Shown here piece by piece: positions 24,984-33,139 of a stretch of 64,000 nucleotides of DNA (positions are counted from its first letter, which is position 1; every line of letters begins with the position of its first letter). The stretch covers positions 1 through 64,000 of the forward strand of contig JAFGGD010000058.1 in NCBI GenBank assembly GCA_016930695.1, in the 5' to 3' direction. The stretch comes from Candidatus Eisenbacteria bacterium. GTDB lineage: Bacteria; Orphanbacterota; Orphanbacteria; Orphanbacterales; Orphanbacteraceae. A program made the translations under genes and the position numbers. A model generated the notes under the pieces. The model had not been told where the DNA came from. It ran no database searches and saw only the letters and a program-made list of their open reading frames with translations.

Positions 24984-26393
24984 TCACCCCTCTCCGTCGC
25001 AAGGCGTCTCGGCGGCCCGCGTCGCCGCCTCGACGATCGCGTTCCGGGCGGGGTAGAAGGTCTGCCAGGGTTGCGCGCAGTAGCTGAACCGGGAGAGATC
25101 CCGCGCCACGAGGCGGTGTTGGACGGCGAGGGTGAGGAGATCGGTTCGCTCCGCCACCGCTTCGTCGCCGATCACCTGCCCCCCCAGAATGCGCCGGGAT
25201 TCCCGATCGAAGACCAGTTTCACCCGGACCTTGCCCGCGCCCGGCATCATCGGGAAGCGGGTGGCGGTTTCTCCGAAGGTCGAGAGAGTGCGGAAACCGC
25301 GCGATCGCGCCGTCGCCTCGGTGAAGCCGGTGCCGCCGACGCGGAGATTCCCCGCCACCGTGACCGCGCCGTTGAAAAAGCCGGGGTAATGGGTCTCCAG
25401 GCCGAGCATGTCCATGGCCGCCGTCTTTCCCATCGGCACGGCGTTGGTGGCCAGCTTCCCGCCGATGGGCCGACCGTCCACCCCCGACTTGAAAGCGACG
25501 CAGTCGCCCGCGGCCCAGATGTTCGGCACCCGGGTCCGCATCCGGTCGTCCACGACGATCCCGTCCCGGTCGATGTCGAGGCCGATCCCTTCGGCGCATC
25601 GCAAATCCGGCCGCATGCCCACGGCGAGGACCGCGAAGTCCCGTCCCGGTCGCAGATCGATCTTCTCCCCGTTCGACAGGACGACGCCCGCCAGATGCTT
25701 CTCGCCCAGGAATCTCTCCACGGCGGCGCCGAGATGAAGGCGGACGCCCAGTCTCTCCATCTCGCGGATCACGTCGCCGGCCATGTCGGCGTCGATCAGA
25801 TTCGGCAGCGGGTGCGGCGCCATCTCCACCAGATCGACCTCCACGTCGTGGGCGCGGTAGGCGGCGGCTTGCTCCAGGCCGATCGCACCGGCGCCGATCA
25901 CCACCGCCCGGATCGGATCGCCGTCTCTCTTCGGCGGGCGGAGAGGATCGCACTCGACGCCTCCCTGCAGCCGGCGCATGATCGCCAGAGCGTCCTCCGC
26001 CGTCTTGACGGTGAAGATGTTCTCCAGGTCCGCCCCCGGAAGATTCGGCTTCAGGGGAAGAGCGCCTGTGGCGATGAAGAGCTTCTCGTAACGAACCGCG
26101 CCGCCGTCGTCCAGGGTCACCGTTCGCGTGTCCGGATCGACGCGAACCGCCTTTTGCCGGATCATCTCGACGCCGACGCCCGTGACCAAATCGTCGCTCT
26201 TGAAGGTGCTCGCGAGCGGGAAGAGTCCCTCGATCGCATAGGGGATCGCGCAGTACACGAGGGAGTGGCTTTCCGGGCGAAGCATGGTCACCGTCGTCTC
26301 CGGGCTCTTTTCCTTGATGAGGCGGGCCGCCTGGGTGCCCGCCGGTCCGCCGCCGATGATCAGCACGTCCGTTTTTCGCTCGCTCTTTTCCAT
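24984..26393 (-). CDS. FAD-dependent pyridine nucleotide-disulfide oxidoreductase, CoA-disulfide reductase/NADH oxidase-like
   Basis: A 469-residue flavoprotein. The FAD-binding VLIIGGGPAGTQAA lies at residues 9-22. A single redox Cys appears in HSLVYCAIPY (about residue 48), the position of the active Cys of NADH oxidase, NADH peroxidase and CoA-disulfide reductase. The NAD site follows as VVIGAGAIGLEQAAAYRAHDVEVDLVE, here split around residue 165, and the second FAD site as PNIWAAGDCVA. The C-terminal dimerisation domain is present. It likely reduces CoA disulfide, persulfide or oxygen; residues alone do not decide. It is monocistronic, upstream of a sulfatase-fold gene, and downstream on the strand of two MsrB-type genes, in a redox neighbourhood. 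Confidence 0.85.
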   Translation of the reverse strand: MEKSERKTDVLIIGGGPAGTQAARLIKEKSPETTVTMLRPESHSLVYCAIPYAIEGLFPLASTFKSDDLVTGVGVEMIRQKAVRVDPDTRTVTLDDGGAVRYEKLFIATGALPLKPNLPGADLENIFTVKTAEDALAIMRRLQGGVECDPLRPPKRDGDPIRAVVIGAGAIGLEQAAAYRAHDVEVDLVEMAPHPLPNLIDADMAGDVIREMERLGVRLHLGAAVERFLGEKHLAGVVLSNGEKIDLRPGRDFAVLAVGMRPDLRCAEGIGLDIDRDGIVVDDRMRTRVPNIWAAGDCVAFKSGVDGRPIGGKLATNAVPMGKTAAMDMLGLETHYPGFFNGAVTVAGNLRVGGTGFTEATARSRGFRTLSTFGETATRFPMMPGAGKVRVKLVFDRESRRILGGQVIGDEAVAERTDLLTLAVQHRLVARDLSRFSYCAQPWQTFYPARNAIVEAATRAAETPCDGEG

Positions 26394-26618
26394 GACGCAA
26401 TGCCTTTCCGCCGCCGTGCCGCCCCTGACGCAAAGCGCGCCGATCCGGCGGGGCGAATGCCGAACCGGTGTCCCCGCTCCCCTCTTCCGGCCGGGCGGGG
26501 TGGATCCTCATCCCTAGATGTAGTACAACGGGCGCGAGAGGGCATGGGGTAGCGCAACAGATTGTTATGTAATGGGTTGTGTTGTCGAATGGCGGGGCCG
26601 CGCCTTGCCGGACCGTCG

Positions 26619-27167
26619 TTACGGCCGTTCTGCTTCCGCCGCCTTCTCGAAGCGAAGGGCCGCCGAGTTGATGCAGTAACGGAGTCCTTCCGGCGGAGGC
26701 CCGTCGTCGAAGACGTGTCCCATGTGGGCGCCGCACCGGGCGCAGACGACCTCGGTCCGCCGCATGCCGAGAGACGGATCCGAAATCTCCTTCAGGTTGT
26801 TTTCGCCGAGCGGCCGCCGGAAGCTGGGCCAGCCGCTTCCGGAGTCATATTTTACATCAGAAGAGAATGCGGGCTGACCGCAGGCGGCGCAAAAATAGGT
26901 TCCCTTTTCCTTGTTGTGCAGAAGGGCGCCGCTCCAAGGAGGCTCGGTCCCCTTGAGGCGCGTGACCGTGTACTGCTCCGGCGTCAGTTCCCGTTTCCAT
27001 TCCTCGTCGGTTTTACGGATGTCGTATGTCATGTTCGTCTCCCCCGGCGAGGTCCACGCGCCCGCGGCGCAGGAACCCGCCGTCGCCGCGCGCCGCTCCG
27101 CCTCGCAACCGATGTCGATCGAAAGCAGGAGAAAAAGCGCGCCGGCCGTAATGCCCACCCTTCTCAT
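26619..27167 (-). CDS. msrB: Peptide methionine-R-sulfoxide reductase MsrB, exported lipoprotein form
   Basis: About 182 residues from ATG 27167, which has GAGGAG upstream and opens a signal sequence ending in DIGC, a probable lipobox. A longer frame to 27296 lacks support. It reduces methionine-R-sulfoxide in proteins. Zinc is bound by two CxxC pairs (CAAC and CARC); SGSGWPSF is the substrate loop; the catalytic Cys lies in [11 protein letters not shown] (about residue 165). The usual resolving Cys in the GCGWP loop is Ser. Export suggests repair of oxidised envelope proteins. It follows a catalytically altered paralogue on the same strand. Confidence 0.92.
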   Translation of the reverse strand: MRRVGITAGALFLLLSIDIGCEAERRAATAGSCAAGAWTSPGETNMTYDIRKTDEEWKRELTPEQYTVTRLKGTEPPWSGALLHNKEKGTYFCAACGQPAFSSDVKYDSGSGWPSFRRPLGENNLKEISDPSLGMRRTEVVCARCGAHMGHVFDDGPPPEGLRYCINSAALRFEKAAEAERP

Positions 27168-27327
27168 CCCGTTTCTCCTCTTTTCACGCGCTCTGTAAAC
27201 ACCGAACAAACCGGTCGGGGGGTGGGGGGGAGTGATCCGGGGGCGTTTCCGCCGTTGCTCTCTCTTAAAGATGATTCGTTTTCCCGCGCGGCGCAAGCGG
27301 AGGCGGGGCGGCGGCGGCGAAAGCGCG

Positions 27328-27345
27328 AAAAGCCCGCCGGGCTTT
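27328..27345 (-). terminator. Short terminator-like hairpin after the MsrB paralogue
   Basis: On the minus strand AAAGCCC and GGGCTTT pair over a three-base loop, and the descending arm ends in four T. A wider inverted repeat GCCCGCCGG/CCGGCGGGC overlaps it. It lies about 90 bases beyond the paralogue's stop codon and before the msrB start. Confidence 0.5.
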
Positions 27346-27437
27346 CGGACGAATCCGTCGGCGCCGGCGGGCGGGGGAGGGAGGGGTGGCCGGGACGCCT
27401 TGTGGTGCGCAAGGGTAGGGTCCCGGCCAGGTCGGGT

Positions 27438-28166
27438 TTATCGCCCGATCCGCGTCACGTCCTCCTCGATCGCGTTTCCGTAGAGGTGCGAAAAACCGTA
27501 ACGGCGGGAGTAACTATGTCCCACGCCCCAGTTTTCCGATGGGATCGGCGTTCCGCCGCCGCCGGTCCCGCAGAGCGACGTTTTCGAGGTATCCGTCGCC
27601 CCGGGATCGAAGACGAGGGCGTCTCCGCTGATCCGGTAACGGACCTCGGTGGGACTCGTCTCGTCGGGGAAGAGGTATCCCACATGGGAGCCGCAGCGCC
27701 CGCAGACTACCTCGCTCCACATGCTTCCGAGACGGCTGTTTTGAGCCGAGGGTGTCCCATCGTCGCCGATGCATCGCTCGAAGCTGAGCCAACCGGTTCC
27801 GGAGGTGGACTTCGCGTTGGAATGGAAAAGGGGCTGGCCGCAGCAAACGCAGCGAAAGACCCCCTCGGCATCGTTGTCGTTGTGGTCGCCGGCGCCGTCC
27901 GTGACGTCCTCTCCGAGACGGGTGACGCGATCGATTGCCGGCGTCAACCGGCGTTGACGGGTGGAATCGTCGAGGGAGATCCGGAGCCAGGGGGCGGCGG
28001 GGCCGATCTCTTTGACCGGAAGGGATGAGTCGGCCGGAGAGAAGGTATTCTCCCACGCCGCCGCCGAGCCCCGATCCCGCCCGCCGTCGCTCCAGGCGAT
28101 GATCACCGCAAGCGCGGCGAAGAAGATCCCGATTTCCCACTGCACGGGTTTGTTTCGCATCTTCAT
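27438..28166 (-). CDS. MsrB-like protein lacking the catalytic cysteine
   Basis: A 242-residue protein with an N-terminal membrane anchor (about residues 10-25) and an MsrB-like zinc domain. Both zinc CxxC pairs are kept (CVCC and CGRC), and SGTGWLSFERC replaces SGSGWPSF. At the catalytic position the motif reads VRYRISGDALVF: Arg, encoded by CGG, stands where MsrB has Cys or Sec. The protein should therefore be unable to reduce methionine sulfoxide. The C-terminal ~45 residues are extra relative to MsrB. It lies just upstream of the active msrB on the same strand, so a duplicated and repurposed copy is likely, perhaps as a binding or sensor protein; that role is inference. Confidence 0.8.
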   Translation of the reverse strand: MKMRNKPVQWEIGIFFAALAVIIAWSDGGRDRGSAAAWENTFSPADSSLPVKEIGPAAPWLRISLDDSTRQRRLTPAIDRVTRLGEDVTDGAGDHNDNDAEGVFRCVCCGQPLFHSNAKSTSGTGWLSFERCIGDDGTPSAQNSRLGSMWSEVVCGRCGSHVGYLFPDETSPTEVRYRISGDALVFDPGATDTSKTSLCGTGGGGTPIPSENWGVGHSYSRRYGFSHLYGNAIEEDVTRIGR

Positions 28167-28388
28167 CCGGAGTGTGAACCTCGTTCACGGTTCGTGGAGA
28201 CTCTGTCGTTCGGTTCGTCCGCCGCGCCTTTCCGTCGGCCGGGGTGGGCGGGAGGCCGGCGTGGGGAGAGGGGATGCGCGTCGGGTTACATAGAGATAGA
28301 CGCGGGAGGACGCGAAAAGGTTCATGAAAAAAGAGAAGAGCGTGTTTTTCTTCGCGCGCCGCCGGCGGCGGAGATGGGGCCGCGCGCT

Positions 28389-30611
28389 TTAGCGCGCGAC
28401 TCGGATCCTTCCCGTCCCCTTTGCGGTGAAGCGGCCGATGAGGGCGGCTTCGCGCACGCCGCGCTTGCGAAGGTCTTCCAGGAGCGCGCCGGCTTTCTTT
28501 TCCGGTAGGGCGATGAGGAGCCCGCCGGAGGTCTGGGCGTCGGCGAGGAGGACGCGCTCTCCCTCGGGGACATCGGCGTCGAAGTCGACGTGGGGGAGGA
28601 CGAATTCCAGGTTGTTTTCCGTCCCGCCGGGGACGACCCCCGCGGCGATCCAACGGAGCGCCTCTTCGAGGCGCGGCACGGCCGAGGCGCGGATCTCCGC
28701 GTCGACGCCGCTCCCGGCGGTCATTTCGTGCAGATGGCCGAGGAGGCCGAAGCCGGTGACGTCGGTGCAGGCGCTCGCACCGATCGCTTCCATCGCCTCC
28801 GCCGCCGCCCGGTTCAACTCCGCCATCAGGTCCGCGATTTTCTCCGCCGTTCCCTCTTCGGCGAGGCCGCGCTTCACCGCCGTGGCGAGCACGCCGACGC
28901 CGATCGGCTTGGTGAGGACGAGCGCGTCGCCGGCACGCGCGCCGTCGTTCCGCACGAGACGGTCCGGATGGACGAAGCCTGTGACGGCGAGCCCGAACTT
29001 CGGTTCCGTGTCGTCCACGGTGTGGCCGCCGGCGATGATCACCCCCGCCTCGCGCGCCTTGTCGAACGCCCCTTCGAGGATCCTCTCCAACACGCGGAGG
29101 GGAAGTCGCCCCGCGGGGAAACCGACCACGTTCAGCGCGAAGACCGGGCGGGCGCCCATGGCGTAGACGTCGCTCAGCGAGTTGGCCGCCGAGGCGGCGC
29201 CGAAGCGGTAGGGATCGTCCACGACGGGCGTGAAGAAATCGACGGTTTGCACGATCGCCAGCTCGTCGGAGACGCGGTAGACCGCTGCGTCGTCCGACTT
29301 GTCGGCGCCGACGAGGAGGTTGGGATCCTCGGGACGCGGAAGGTTGCGGAGCACCTTCTCCAAATCCTGGGGGCGGAGCTTGCAGGCGCAGCCGAGGCCG
29401 TGAGTGTATTGGGTGAGGCGGACGTCGGCGTTCTCGCCGGAAGCGGCGGAGACGGGGGCGCCCTCCCCCTCCGGAAGGAGACGCCTCACCGCCTCGCCGA
29501 TGATCTTCGCCGCGCGGTCCACGTCGTCGTCGGTCGTGCCCCGCCCCGTGGTGAGGCGGACCGTCCCCATCGCCCACTCCACCGGCACCCCCATCGCCTG
29601 CAGCACGGGGGAGATGTCCACCTCCTCGGTATGACACGCCGCCCCCGCCGACGCGGCGACGCGATCGCCGATCTCGGTGAGCAGCGTGTCCGCTTCGACG
29701 CCGCGGAAGGAGAGGCTGAGCGTGTTCGGGAGGCGGTGGACCGGGTGGCCGTTCATGCGGACGTTTTTCTCGCCCACTTCGCGGAGAATCGCCTCGTGCA
29801 GGCGGTCCCGCGCGCGGATCATGGCGCTCATGTGTTCCTCGAGCCGTTCCCCCGCGACGCGGCAGGCGGCGCCGAGGCCGACGATCTCCGGCACGTTCTC
29901 CGTCCCCGGGCGAAGGCCGCGCTCGTGATCGGCGCCGTGAAGGATCTTCTCGATTCGCGCGCCGGAGCGGATGTAGAGCGCGCCCACCCCTTTCGGCGCG
30001 TAGAGCTTGTGCCCCGCCACGGAGAGGAGGTCCACGCCGAGATCGTCCACGCGGACCGGAATCTTCCCCATCGCCTGCGCCGCGTCGGTGTGGACGAGTG
30101 CGCCGCGCTCGTGCGCGATCTCCGCCAGCTCGCGCACCGGCAGGATCGTCCCCACTTCGTTGTTGGCGAGCATGAAGGTGACAAGGATGGTGTCGTCGTC
30201 GATCGCCTCGCGCAGGCGGTCCGGATGGAGGAACCCTCTCTCGTCCACCGCGAGGCGGGTGACGCGGAAGCCGCGCTTCTCCAGCTCGGCGCACACCTCG
30301 GTCACCGCGGGATGCTCGATGGTGGAAGTGATGACGTGACGGCCGCGGTCGCGCCGGGCGAGCGCTCCGCCGAGCAGGGCGAGGTTGTTGCTCTCCGTTC
30401 CGCCGCCCGTGAAGACGATTTCTCCCGGATCCGCGCCGAGAAGCGCCGCCACATCCGCCCGCGCCTGCTCGACCGCCCGCTTGGCGAGCGCGCCGAAGGG
30501 ATGGCCGCTGGAGGGATTCCCGAAATGCTCGCGGATGTAGGGGATCATCGCGTCCGCCGCTTCCGGCGCGATCGGCGTGGTCGCGTTGTAATCGAGGTAG
30601 ATCGGCTTCAT
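28389..30611 (-). CDS. selD: Cysteine desulfurase (NifS-like)-selenophosphate synthetase (SelD) fusion
   Basis: A 740-residue bifunctional protein. Residues 1-~390 are a NifS/IscS-type PLP enzyme: start IYLDYNATTPIAPE, PLP lysine in SVAGHKLYAPKG (about residue 204) and catalytic Cys326 in SAGAACHTEE. From about residue 396 SelD follows, with QYTHGLGCACK giving catalytic Cys408 (E. coli Cys17 equivalent), then DDAAVYRV, TVDFFTPVVDDPY and DVTGFGLLGH. The desulfurase half can release selenium from selenocysteine or cysteine-bound selenide directly to SelD, which makes selenophosphate from ATP. Its presence supports Sec decoding of the UGA gene at 12848-13075. SelA, SelB and tRNA-Sec are not in the window. 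Confidence 0.93.
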   Translation of the reverse strand: MKPIYLDYNATTPIAPEAADAMIPYIREHFGNPSSGHPFGALAKRAVEQARADVAALLGADPGEIVFTGGGTESNNLALLGGALARRDRGRHVITSTIEHPAVTEVCAELEKRGFRVTRLAVDERGFLHPDRLREAIDDDTILVTFMLANNEVGTILPVRELAEIAHERGALVHTDAAQAMGKIPVRVDDLGVDLLSVAGHKLYAPKGVGALYIRSGARIEKILHGADHERGLRPGTENVPEIVGLGAACRVAGERLEEHMSAMIRARDRLHEAILREVGEKNVRMNGHPVHRLPNTLSLSFRGVEADTLLTEIGDRVAASAGAACHTEEVDISPVLQAMGVPVEWAMGTVRLTTGRGTTDDDVDRAAKIIGEAVRRLLPEGEGAPVSAASGENADVRLTQYTHGLGCACKLRPQDLEKVLRNLPRPEDPNLLVGADKSDDAAVYRVSDELAIVQTVDFFTPVVDDPYRFGAASAANSLSDVYAMGARPVFALNVVGFPAGRLPLRVLERILEGAFDKAREAGVIIAGGHTVDDTEPKFGLAVTGFVHPDRLVRNDGARAGDALVLTKPIGVGVLATAVKRGLAEEGTAEKIADLMAELNRAAAEAMEAIGASACTDVTGFGLLGHLHEMTAGSGVDAEIRASAVPRLEEALRWIAAGVVPGGTENNLEFVLPHVDFDADVPEGERVLLADAQTSGGLLIALPEKKAGALLEDLRKRGVREAALIGRFTAKGTGRIRVAR

Positions 30612-30723
30612 GTCTCGCGTCTCTCGCTTCCCGGGCGCCGCACCCCGGCGCCGGCGTTCACTCTTCCATGAATCATAGGCGTTCCGGCCGGTTCCGCAGT
30701 AGGAACTTCGTGCATGGTCCGGG

Positions 30724-32136
30724 CTAAAGGGTCGCGACGCGGATCCAGTTCGTGGTTCCCGGCTCGTAGAGCGGCATCCCGGCGGTGATCACCACCGCCT
30801 GCCCCGGTTTGGCGAATCCCGCGTTCCGGACCTGCTCGAGCGTGCTCGCCACCAGATCCGATTCCGTGTTCCCGCCGTCGACGCGTTTCGGGATCACCCC
30901 CCAGACCAGGGCGAGGCGGCGCCAAGTGCTCTCGTCCGGCGTCAGCGCCAGAATCGGATGACGCGGCCGGTAGCGCGCCACGAGCCGCGTGGTGCTCCCC
31001 GAAACGGTGTGCGTCACGATCGCGCAGGCGCGCACCTTTTCCGCCATCTGGCAGGCGCCGATCGCCACCGCTTCCTCGGGGGTCATCGTCCCGCGACGGT
31101 CGAAGCGGAGCATCCATTCCTTGTGTGGAAACATCCGCTCCGTTTCGACGGCGATCCGTTTCATCATGCGAACCGCCTCCACCGGATAACGACCCACGGC
31201 GGTCTCCTCGGAGAGCATCACCGCGTCGGTGCCGTCGAGGATGGCGTTCGCCACGTCGGTCACCTCCGCCCGCGTGGGGCGGGGGTTCTCGACCATGGAG
31301 CGGAGCATCTGCGTGGCGGTGATCACCGGCGCACCCGCGCGGTTGCTCCGCCCGATCAACCGCTTCTGCACTTCCGGCACGCGCTCGATGGGGATCTCCA
31401 CGCCCAGGTCGCCTCGGGCGATCATCACGCCGTTCACGACGGGGAGGATCTCGTCGAAACGGTCCACCGCCTCGTGCTTTTCGATCTTGGCGATGAGCGG
31501 AATCGACGCGCCCGTCTTCCGCAGGGCGGCGCGGGCGATCTCCACGTCTTCCCGGTTCCGAACGAAGGAGAGCGCCACGTAATCCACGTTCCGCTCGGCG
31601 CCGAAGGCGAGATCCTCCAGGTCCTTCGCCGTGAGGATCGGCGCCTGGATGGTGCGGGTCGGGAGGTTGATCCCTTTTCGGCTGGTGAGGGGGCCGCCGA
31701 CCACGACGCGACAGAGGATCTCGTCGCCGTCGACGCGAAGCACCGCCAGTTCGATCGCGCCGTCGGCGAGAAGCAGCGGGTCGCCGACGCGCACGTCCCC
31801 CGGTAGTCCGCGATAGCTGACCGAGACGCGCTCGGCGTTCCCCACCACCACCCGCGCGGTGAGCGTGAAGGTGGCGCCGGTCTCCAAGAGCACGGGGCCT
31901 TCCTCGATCGGACCGATCCGGATCTTGGGGCCCGCCAGGTCTTGCAGGATCGCCACGGGGCGCCCCGCCCGCGCCGCGGCTTCGCGGATGATTTCGATGG
32001 TGCGCCCGTGGTCCTCGAGGCTCCCGTGGGAGAAATTGAGCCGCGCCACGTCCATCCCCGCCTCGATCAGGCCTTCGATCCGCTCCGGCGAACTCGACGC
32101 CGGGCCTATGGTGCAGACGATTTTGGTGCGCGTCAT
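30724..32136 (-). CDS. pyk: Pyruvate kinase
   Basis: A 470-residue glycolytic enzyme transferring phosphate from PEP to ADP. It starts MTRTKIVCTIGPASSS. The barrel residues appear in ARLNFSHG and LQDLAGPKIRIG, the PEP/metal site in IPLIAKIEKHEAVDRFDEIL and VMIARGDLGVEIP, and the C-terminal regulatory domain in IVTHTVSGSTTRLVARYRP. Length is normal for the bacterial type. GGGGAG precedes the ATG. It stands between the NifS-SelD fusion and an outer-membrane gene on the same strand without tight spacing. Confidence 0.96.
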   Translation of the reverse strand: MTRTKIVCTIGPASSSPERIEGLIEAGMDVARLNFSHGSLEDHGRTIEIIREAAARAGRPVAILQDLAGPKIRIGPIEEGPVLLETGATFTLTARVVVGNAERVSVSYRGLPGDVRVGDPLLLADGAIELAVLRVDGDEILCRVVVGGPLTSRKGINLPTRTIQAPILTAKDLEDLAFGAERNVDYVALSFVRNREDVEIARAALRKTGASIPLIAKIEKHEAVDRFDEILPVVNGVMIARGDLGVEIPIERVPEVQKRLIGRSNRAGAPVITATQMLRSMVENPRPTRAEVTDVANAILDGTDAVMLSEETAVGRYPVEAVRMMKRIAVETERMFPHKEWMLRFDRRGTMTPEEAVAIGACQMAEKVRACAIVTHTVSGSTTRLVARYRPRHPILALTPDESTWRRLALVWGVIPKRVDGGNTESDLVASTLEQVRNAGFAKPGQAVVITAGMPLYEPGTTNWIRVATL

Positions 32137-32284
32137 GGTCGTGCTCCCCGCGCGGCGGTCGCCGCGTTCTCGAAAGGCGACTTCAACGGGGCGATTCTAC
32201 GGCCCGCCTCGGAGGGGATCCAGGGAAAAGGGGAATCGGCGGCCGCGCCGCGCGCCCCGGGCCGAGCGGCGAGACGCGCCGGCG

Positions 32285-32971
32285 TCAGCTTTTCCGGAAC
32301 GCGTCGAAGGAGACGCCGACGCCGGCGTAGACCTGGAAATACTCCGGATGGATCTTCTCCGCCTTGTCGCCGAGCTGTTGGGGGACGCCGAAACTCTTCA
32401 TGTAGCGGACGCCGATCTCGACGGGGACTTTGTTCGAGAAGTTGAGGTCCAAGCCGATCGTCACGTCCCAGCCGAAGGCGTTCTCCCACTCCGACTCCAG
32501 GTCCTGCCGGATCTCGTTCTCCCGGGCCGAGTCGTCCGGAATCACCACGTCCGTGTCGATCCAATAGAAGGTCCAGGCGATGTTGGTTCCTACGTGGGGA
32601 CGGAAGAAACCGCCGCCGTGCGGGCCGATCTCGGCGCCCACGTAAAGACGGCCGTAATTCTGACTCGTCTGCTGTTCCGTACGAAGACCGGTGACCGAGT
32701 CTCGGAACTTTTTGGTCTCGGTCATGAGGTTCACGAATTCGAGGCCCGCCGTTCCCGCGAGGAGCTGGTTCACATCGGGGATGGGGGCGACGACGTGCGC
32801 GCCTCCGCCCCAACCGGGACGGCTGTATTCCTCGGCGTCGGCGCCGTAGGGCTCCATCCGGATGAGATAAAGGCCCGCCTTCCCGGCGGCGCGCGCGGAG
32901 GAGAGAGGGAAGATCGTCGCGAAAAGGAAGAGCAACAGCAAAACAATTCGCGCGGAGGGCCTGCCATTCAT
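32285..32971 (-). CDS. Predicted outer-membrane beta-barrel protein
   Basis: A 228-residue exported protein with a signal peptide of about 28 residues (cleavage after ARA) and alternating hydrophobic/polar strands with aromatic ends, such as GRLYVGAEIG, FRPHVGTNIAWTFYW and WDVTIGLDLNF. That pattern fits an eight- to ten-stranded outer-membrane barrel. No specific family was recognised and there is no catalytic motif. AAGGGAGCG lies just before the ATG. Its function is unknown. Confidence 0.6.
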   Translation of the reverse strand: MNGRPSARIVLLLLFLFATIFPLSSARAAGKAGLYLIRMEPYGADAEEYSRPGWGGGAHVVAPIPDVNQLLAGTAGLEFVNLMTETKKFRDSVTGLRTEQQTSQNYGRLYVGAEIGPHGGGFFRPHVGTNIAWTFYWIDTDVVIPDDSARENEIRQDLESEWENAFGWDVTIGLDLNFSNKVPVEIGVRYMKSFGVPQQLGDKAEKIHPEYFQVYAGVGVSFDAFRKS

Positions 32972-33075
32972 GACGTCGCTCCCTTTCGTAGTCGAGGTTT
33001 CGCGTGGCGTTCCGATCGTTCGCCCCCCATTATAAACAATCCGCCGCCCCGTCCTTCCACCGAGAAATCGACCGG

Positions 33076-33113
33076 GAAGAGAAACGGCCCGGCGCGCGCT
33101 GCGCCGGGCCTTC
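33076..33113 (-). terminator. Intrinsic terminator after the POT transporter gene
   Basis: A perfect ten-pair stem (33086-33095 with 33101-33110) with a five-base loop is followed on the minus strand by GTTTCTCTT. It lies about 30 bases beyond the stop codon at 33140. Confidence 0.8.
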
Positions 33114-33139
33114 TCGTGATCGATGATCGCGCGTCCGCC

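Noticed and set aside
26394-26618. Promoter in the AT-richer patch before the CoA-disulfide-reductase-like gene
   Set aside because: Candidate hexamers such as TCGACA and TAACAA do not have acceptable spacing, so no site is reported although a promoter must exist nearby.
27438-28166. MsrB paralogue as a second selenoprotein
   Set aside because: The codon at the catalytic position is CGG (Arg), not TGA, so no Sec is possible there.
28322-28345. Terminator after the NifS-SelD gene
   Set aside because: A five-pair GAAGA/TCTTC stem before a T-run is too weak to claim.
28389-30611. SelD half with Sec at its active site
   Set aside because: The catalytic codon is TGC (Cys408); many SelD proteins carry Sec, but this one does not.
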